Part shown: positions 57,698 to 64,000 of the stretch, piece by piece
How the letters are laid out: the number at the start of each line of letters is the position of its first letter
Position numbering within the stretch: position 1 is the first letter of the stretch
Origin: Okapia johnstoni
Taxonomy: Eukaryota; Chordata; Mammalia; Artiodactyla; Giraffidae
NCBI GenBank assembly: GCA_024291935.2
Contig: CM044310.1
Coordinates: 79,854,713 to 79,918,712, forward strand
Direction of reading: 5' to 3'
Length of the DNA stretch: 64,000 bases
Notes under the pieces: generated by a model
What the model was told of the DNA's origin: nothing
The model's input: only the letters and a program-made list of their open reading frames with translations
Databases searched by the model: none
Program-made: the position numbers and the translations under genes

Positions 57698-57917
57698 GGG
57701 CTTCCCTTGTGGCTCAGCAGTAAAGAATCCACCTGCAACGCATGAATCGCAGGAGATGCAGGTTCGATCCCTGGGTCAGGAAGATACCCTGGAGGAGGGC
57801 ATGGTAACCCACTTCAGTATTCTTGCCTGGAGCATCCCATGAACAGAGGAGCTTGATGGGCTACAGTTCATAGGGTTGCTAAGAGTTGGACATGACTGAA
57901 GTGACTTAGGACACACA
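57698..57917 (+). mobile_element. Bov-tA SINE with intact-looking Pol III boxes
   Basis: tatgcatatatat flanks it at 57685-57697 and 57918-57930. The A box tggctcagcag (57710-57720) and B box ggttcgatccc (57761-57771) match the Pol III consensus. About 9 extra bases (tgaatcgca) lie between the boxes compared with other copies here. Confidence 0.94.
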
Positions 57918-57922
57918 TATGC

Positions 57923-57972
<50 letters not shown>

Positions 57973-57985
57973 GTAATATATACCT
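57918..57985. repeat. Compound (TA)n(TG)n(TA)n microsatellite
   Basis: TA units, about 11 TG units, then TA units again, directly after the SINE. Confidence 0.95.
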
Positions 57986-59258
57986 CAGGTTTACTAAGGC
58001 ATAATTTACATATAGTGAAATTCACTCTTTTTAGTGTATAATTCTATGAGCTTTGAATAATGCATGCAATCACATAACCACTGCTATATTGCTTCATAGG
58101 CAATTCTTCCCTAAACCCAGCCCCAGCAACCACAGACCTATTTTTGTCATATAAATGGAATCATGCACCCAGAATCATATACCCTTTGAGTTTGGCTTTT
58201 TTCACCTTAGAATAATGCCTTTCAGATGCATCTGTGTTATGGAAAGCAATTGTCATTCTTTTTTTATTGCTGAATTATTATATGGATTAATCATTCTTTA
58301 GTTAACAGTTGAACTCTTCTGTTGTTTCAACTTTTTGATGATTATGAACAAAGTCATTATAAACATTCATGTACATGTGTTTGTGTAAGCATGTTTTTTA
58401 GTTTTAGCAGGGTAAATGATAATGTGTTACTGGGTCGTATGGGAGGTAAAGGTTTAACTTTAAAGAAACTGTCAAACTATTTTCCAAATTGATCAAGCTA
58501 TTTTGGATTCCCACCATCAATGTCTCAAAGTTACATTTGCTCCTCATCTTCTCCAGCACTTGATATATATATTTTTTTAATTCTAGCCATTTTAATAGAT
58601 GTATAGTAGCATCTCACTGAGGTTTTAATTTAATCCAATTTTAACCCAAAGGTTAATGATACCAAAAATGCTTTCATATGTTTGTCAACAATTTATCTTC
58701 TTTGGTGAAGTATATGTTCAAATATTTGGCCATATCTTTGGAGTCTGTATATTCTATTTTATTGAGTATTGAGAGTTGTTTATATGTATTCTACAAACAA
58801 ATCTTTCATCAAATATTTGCCTTGCACATTTTTTTCTTCCAGTCTATAGCATGTCTTTTCTTTTTATTTCTAATATTTTATTGTAATAAAATATACATAA
58901 CAAAATATACCATCTTAATATATTTTATTTTTAACAGGATCTTTGAAGAGCAGAAGTTTCAAATTTTGATCATCTGATTTATTTTAAAAAATTTATGAAT
59001 CACTCTTTTTATATCATATCAAAAAATCTTTGTCTAACCTAAAGTAACAAAGATTTTCTCCTATGACTTCTAGATGTTTCATAGCTTTTGATTTTACAAT
59101 TCTGCCTATAATCCCATCTGCAAAATTGTGTATATTGTGTAAAGAATGGTAAAGATTGATTTGTTGCATATGTATATCCATTTACTCCAGATCGTTTAAT
59201 GAAAAGACTATGATTTCTCAATTGAATTGCCTTTTTGCCTTTATCAAGAAATAATTGG
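57986..59258 (-). mobile_element. Old L1 3' UTR and ORF2 end, antisense
   Basis: 'taaatggaatcatgcaccc', 'gaaactgtcaaactattttcc' and 'cattttaatagatgtatagtagc' run in antisense L1M order. Broken and AT-rich. Confidence 0.75.
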
Positions 59259-60512
59259 TGATATCAACAAGATGGTGGAATAGGAACCTGCAGGTCCTCA
59301 TTCACCCACATAGACATCAAATTAATAGCAATGTATTAACCAAAGTACAATTGTGGATATTCTAGAAATCAGCTGGAAAGTTAAAAACCCAGGGAATGTA
59401 TAGCCAAGGAGAGGGGGAACAAAACCACTGGAAATGGTAGGAAAGTTTGTGGCATTATGCACATTCTAGCCCTTTCTCCTGCCTAGCTTTCTGCAGCCTG
59501 TTTGGGAAGAAAACTCCCAAATCCTGGCTCCTCCCTTGGGAGAGAAAAAAAAGAGTGGAACTTGTATTCAATATTCTGGCTTGTCTGGTACCTGCCTAAG
59601 GGACTGGTTTCTGTCTTATGACATTAAAACTAATGGCAATAGTGGCATAGTTTAGATATTAACTTGGAGACCATGCTTAAAAGAGGCAAGCACTGCAGTA
59701 TGTCAGAGCAGCAGGGAGTCTGAATTCTGGAGACAGGCATCAGAGGAATAAGAGATTATAGGCAGAGGAATACAATAGAAGCAGAAGCTGAAAGCTCCTG
59801 AAATGGAGCAGGGTAAGCTTCTTAGTGAAATTAAGAATAGTTAAAAGCAGCTGTATGTACTGGAATAAAAGCAACACACAAGCCCAGAGAATATGCATGC
59901 CAAGAAAAGTTTTGAGAAGGTCCCAGAACCTCTAGGAAGGCTGATTAGAGAAGGTCTTACCTTGCATGAAGTTAGTCTATAAAAACTGGGAGAAGTACTC
60001 TTCAGTCAAATGTGCAAGTCTCAACAAGAAATCACAAAGCATACAAAACAACAGGGACACTCAGACCAAGCAAAAGAATGAAATCAGTCTCTAGAAATCG
60101 ACCCTAAAAATACATATATCTCAGAATTACCTGACAAAGTGTCAATTCACCAGGAAGATAGAACAATTATAAAGCTATATGCACTGAACATCAGAGTTCC
60201 TAAATACATGAATCAAACTTGGCAAATTGAAGTGAGAAATAGACAGTTCTATAGTAAATGAAGAGAACTTCGGTACTCTTATTTTCAATAATGGTTAGAA
60301 CAACCAGGAGGAAGATCAATTAGGGAACAAAGGACTTGAACAACACTATAGATGAATTGGACCTAACAGACGCATGCAGAACACTACACCAAATCAGCAG
60401 AGTTAACATTCTTCCCAAGTGCACACAGAACGTTCTCCTGGATAGACCACTTGTTAGACCACAAAACAACTCTTAAAACTTTAATTAACATTTTAATATT
60501 ATCTTAAATTCT

Positions 60513-62275
60513 CTGTTGCTGTTGTTCAGTTGCTAAGATATGTCCAACTCTCTGCAACTCCATGGACTGCAGCACATCAGACTTCCCTGTCCTTCACTAT
60601 CTCCAGGAGTTTGCTCAAATTCATGTCCATAGATCAGTAATGCTATCTAACCATCTCATTCTCTGCCTCCCCCTTCTCCTTTTGCCCTCGAACTTTCCCA
60701 ACATCAGGGTCTTTTCTAATGAGTTGGCTCTTCACATCTGGTGGCCAAAGTATTGGAGCTTCAGTTTCAGTATCAGTCTTTCCAATGAATGTTCAGGACT
60801 GATTTCCTTTAGGATTGACTGGCTTGATCTCCCTACAGTCCAAGGGACTCTCAAGCATCTCCTCCAGCACCACAGTTCAAAAGCATCAATTCTTCAGCAC
60901 TCACCCTGCTTTATGGTCCAGCTTTCACATCCATACATGACTACTGGAAAAACCATAGCTTTGACAATACATAGCTTTGATGTCTCTGCTTTTTAATATG
61001 CTGTCTAGGTTCATCATAGCTTTTCTTGCAAGAAGCAAGCATCTTTTCATTTCATGGCTGCCGTCACTGTCTGCAGTGATTTTTGAGCCCAATAAAAGAA
61101 AATCTGTCACTGTTTCCAATTTTTCCCCTTCTATTTGCTATGAAGTAATGGGACTGGATGCCATGATCTTCATTTTCTGAATGTTGAGTTTTAAACCAAC
61201 TTTTTCACTCTGCACTTTTACCCTCATCAAGAGTCTCTTTAGTTCCTCTTCACCATCTGCCATTAGAGTGGTGTACCCTGCATATCCAAGGTTGTTGATA
61301 TTTCTCCAGGCAATCTTGATATCAGCGTGTGATTCATCCAGCCTAGCATTTTACATGATGTACTCTGCATAGAGTTAAATAAGCATGATGACAATGTACA
61401 GCCTTGATGTACTCGTTTCCCAATTTTGAACCAGTCCATTGTTCCATGTCTGGTCCTAACTGTTGCTTCTTAACCTGCATACAGGTTTCTAGGAGACAGG
61501 TAAGGTGGTCTGGTATTCCCATCTCTTTAAGAATTTCCCACAGTTTGTTGTGATCCACACAGCCAAGGGCTTTAGCATAGTCAATGAAGCAGAAGTAAAT
61601 ATTCTGAAATTCCCTTGCTTTCCCTATGATGCAGCAAATGTTGACAATTTAATCTCTGGTTCCTCTGCCTTTTCTAAACCCAACTTGTACATCTGGAAGT
61701 TCTCAGTTCATGTACTTTTGAAGTCTATCTTGAAGGATTTTGAGCATTACCTTGCCAGCAGGTGAAATGAGCACAATTGTGCAGCAGTTTTCTTTGGCAT
61801 TGCCTTTCTTTGCTATTGAAATGGAAACTGATTTTTTCCAGTTCTGTGGCCACTGCCGAGTTTTCCAAATTTTCTGGCATATTGAGTGCAGCACTTCAAC
61901 AGCATTATCTTTTAGATCTGAAATAGCTCAGCTGGAATTCCATTACCTCCACAAGCTTTGTTCATAATGTTTCCTAAGGCCCACTTGATTTTACATTCCA
62001 GGATGTCTGGCTCTAGGTGAGTGACCACACCTTCATGCTTATCTGGCTAATTGAGACTTTTTTTGTACAGTTCTTCTGTGCATTCTTGTAGTTCTTCTTA
62101 ATCTCTTCTGCTTCTGCTAAGTCTTCACCATTTCTGTCCTTTATTGTGCCTATCCTTGCATGAAGTGTTCCCTTGATATCTCCAATTTTCTTGAAGAGAT
62201 TTCTAGTCTTTCCCATTCTATTTTTTTCTATTTCTTGGCATTGTTCACTTAAGAAGGCTTTCTTATCTCTCCTTG
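60513..62275 (-). mobile_element. 1.76 kb antisense BovB inside the L1
   Basis: Starts with the BovB tail complement ('gctgttgttcagttgctaag') and ends, 5'-truncated, at 'ttcttatctctccttg' in the linker between endonuclease and reverse transcriptase. Unlike the copy at 2632-5624, it retains that linker (about 61860-62275). Confidence 0.94.
60925..62216 (-). pseudogene. BovB reverse-transcriptase region, catalytic box lost
   Basis: Minus-strand open pieces at 62013-62216, 61703-61894, 61343-61558 and 60925-61119 follow the order of the BovB linker, the first reverse-transcriptase blocks, the palm start and the C-terminal tail. Where other copies have YADD, the bases at 61273-61284 read YAGY, so both catalytic Asp residues are gone. 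Frameshifts and stops separate all pieces. It is dead as an enzyme. Confidence 0.85.
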
Positions 62276-64000
62276 TGAAATCATGCCAGTGTCTTTTCCA
62301 ATCACAGTGGAATGAAATTAGAAATCAATAGTAGAAGGAAAGCTGAAAAATCCACATGTGGAAATTTCAATATGTGGAAATTAAGCAACATACTCTTAAA
62401 CAGCCAATTAGTTGAAGAAGAAATGACACGAAATTAGAAAATATCTCAAGATAAATAAGAATCAAAGCACAACCCATTAAAACTTATGGATGACATGAAA
62501 GCAATGTTAAGAAAAGCATGTATAGCTACAAATGCTTCAAAACATGAAGAAAAGTGAATACTTCCAAACTCATTCTATGAAGCTACCATTACCCTGATAC
62601 CAAAGCCAGAGAAAGATACACTAAGATAAGACAAACAACCTTCTGCCAAAACCTCCATAAAACTTCCAAATCATAGAGAAAAATATAATTAATGACTATA
62701 GATGCAAAAATCCTCAACAAAATTCTAGCAAGTCTAAATCAAAAGTACCTTAAAAGGATTACAACCATGACCAACTGGGATTCATATCTTGAATGTAATG
62801 ATGGGGCAACATACAAAAGTTAATCAATTTAATATATCACATTCATAGTGGGAAGGTAAAAAAATCACATGATCATTTCAATTGATACAAAAAGAGCAGT
62901 GACAAAATTGAAGAACTTTTTATGATAAAAACATTCATGAAGTTTTTTTTAAGGAATAAAGGTAAAAAACTTCAACATAAGAAAGGCTATATATGAAAAA
63001 TCCACAGCTAATATCGTACTCTGTGATGAAATACTGAAAACTATTCCTCTAACATCAGGAATAAGACAGGATTCTCTCATCACTTCTTTCAACACAGTAG
63101 TGGAAGTCCTAGGCAGAGCAGTTAGTCAACAAAGACAAATAAAACACATCCAAATTGGAAAGGAAATGAAATTATACGTTTGCAGACAATGTGGTCTTAC
63201 ATGTAGAAAATTCTCAAGATTCTACTCCCAAATTGTTAGAACTAGTAAATGAATTCAGTAAAATTGCAGGATACAAAAGCAATCCATAAAATCAGTTGTG
63301 CTTCTATACACTAATAAAGAACAATCACAAAATGAAATTAAAAAATCAATTCCATTTACAATAATCTGAAAAAAATACTTAACCAAGGAGATTAAAACGT
63401 ATGCACTGGAAACTACAGAACAATGCCTAAAGAAATGAAAGGAAACACAAATAAATGAAAGACATCCTTTGTTTATGGACTAGAGCTTTTCTGTTTTTAA
63501 AGATTTCACTATTCCCCAAAGCAATCTACATATTCAATGTATTTCCTATCAAAATCTCAATGGCATGTTTTGTAGGAATAAAAAATCCATGCTAAAATTC
63601 ATATGACATCTCAGGGGAACCTGAATACCCAAAGCAATCTTGAAAAATTAGAACAAAGTTGGAGATCTCATACTTCCTAAATTTCTAAACATATTACAAA
63701 GCTGCAGTTATCAGAATAGAGTGGCAGTCTTGTCTGGCATAAAGACAAGCATATAGAGCAAAGGAATAGAGAACCCAGAAGCATGCCTTTGTGTGTACAG
63801 TCAAAAGATTTGCAACAAGAGTACCAAAGCCACTCAGTAGGGAAAGGACAAATGGTGTTAGGAAAATCTGATATCCACATACAATGGAATAAAATTGTGC
63901 ACTGTTGGTAAGACTGTAAATTGGTGCAGCCAGTATGGAAAACAGTATAGAGATGTGGACTTAAAAATAAAAGTTTAGAGTTATGCTTTGTTCAGTGGGA

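Larger units (their letters stand above)
59262..64000 (+). mobile_element. L1M element, split by BovB and running off the window
   Basis: It starts at an L1 5' end ('aacaagatggtggaataggaac') and loses most of ORF1. It enters the ORF2 endonuclease region at about 60330-60512 and resumes after the BovB at 62276 through the reverse-transcriptase region to 64000. Many stops are present in all frames, so only small open pieces remain. Confidence 0.8.

Noticed and set aside
57710..57771. Possible tRNA gene suggested by good A and B boxes
   Set aside because: The sequence cannot fold into a full tRNA cloverleaf and continues into the BovA part; it is a Bov-tA head.

Overview
This 64 kb window is ruminant nuclear DNA, most likely from a bovid such as cattle or a close relative. 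The evidence is its repeat content. It carries BovB (RTE-type) LINEs, more than a dozen BovA2/Bov-tA SINEs built from BovB 3' ends and tRNA-Glu-like heads, a cetartiodactyl tRNA-Glu SINE, and ruminant endogenous-retrovirus LTRs. These sit on an older mammalian background of L1, HAL1-like, L2, MIR, MaLR-type LTRs and DNA-transposon relics. I found no host exon, RNA gene, CpG-island promoter or CRISPR array that I can defend. The window looks like intergenic or deep intronic sequence, and almost every long open frame lies inside a transposon.

Region 1-14.5 kb is the youngest and most layered part. It holds four LTRs of one family (301-938 and 5636-6117 on minus; 9884-12206 and 14046-14494 on plus). 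The third LTR still has the 3' end of its provirus attached: a transmembrane-envelope relic at 9290-9475 and a polypurine tract at 9868-9883. That LTR was later hit by two BovB insertions, one bounded by a perfect 11-bp target-site duplication. A nearly full-length BovB (about 2632-5624) with its 5' UTR lies between the first two LTRs.

Region 14.5-35 kb is mostly single-copy sequence with scattered MIR, L2, MaLR-type LTRs (15.55, 18.9, 21.7 and 25.3 kb), an older LTR at 23.3 kb, and a head-to-head pair of BovB copies at 26.1-27.5 kb. Region 36-62 kb carries a 910-bp solo LTR of a ruminant ERV (35993-36902) split by a BovA2. It also has a 1.19 kb composite L1 derivative (41697-42885), a HAL1-like element, two Bov-tA dimers with the same internal junction, several nested L1s, and a 1.76 kb antisense BovB inside an L1 that runs to the window end.

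The most interesting signal is the composite L1-derived element. A second, 5'-truncated copy at 2073-2385 shares its unusual internal junction, which suggests a small non-autonomous retrotransposon family. Other points are the shared Bov-tA dimer junction, a BovB copy whose endonuclease and reverse-transcriptase halves are fused by an internal deletion, a perfect 13-bp-stem hairpin, a recent 41-bp tandem duplication and an L1 with an inverted 5' end. I see no new enzymatic or defence system. Repeat subfamily names come from recognition of sequence, not from a database search, and boundaries without a stated target-site duplication are approximate.
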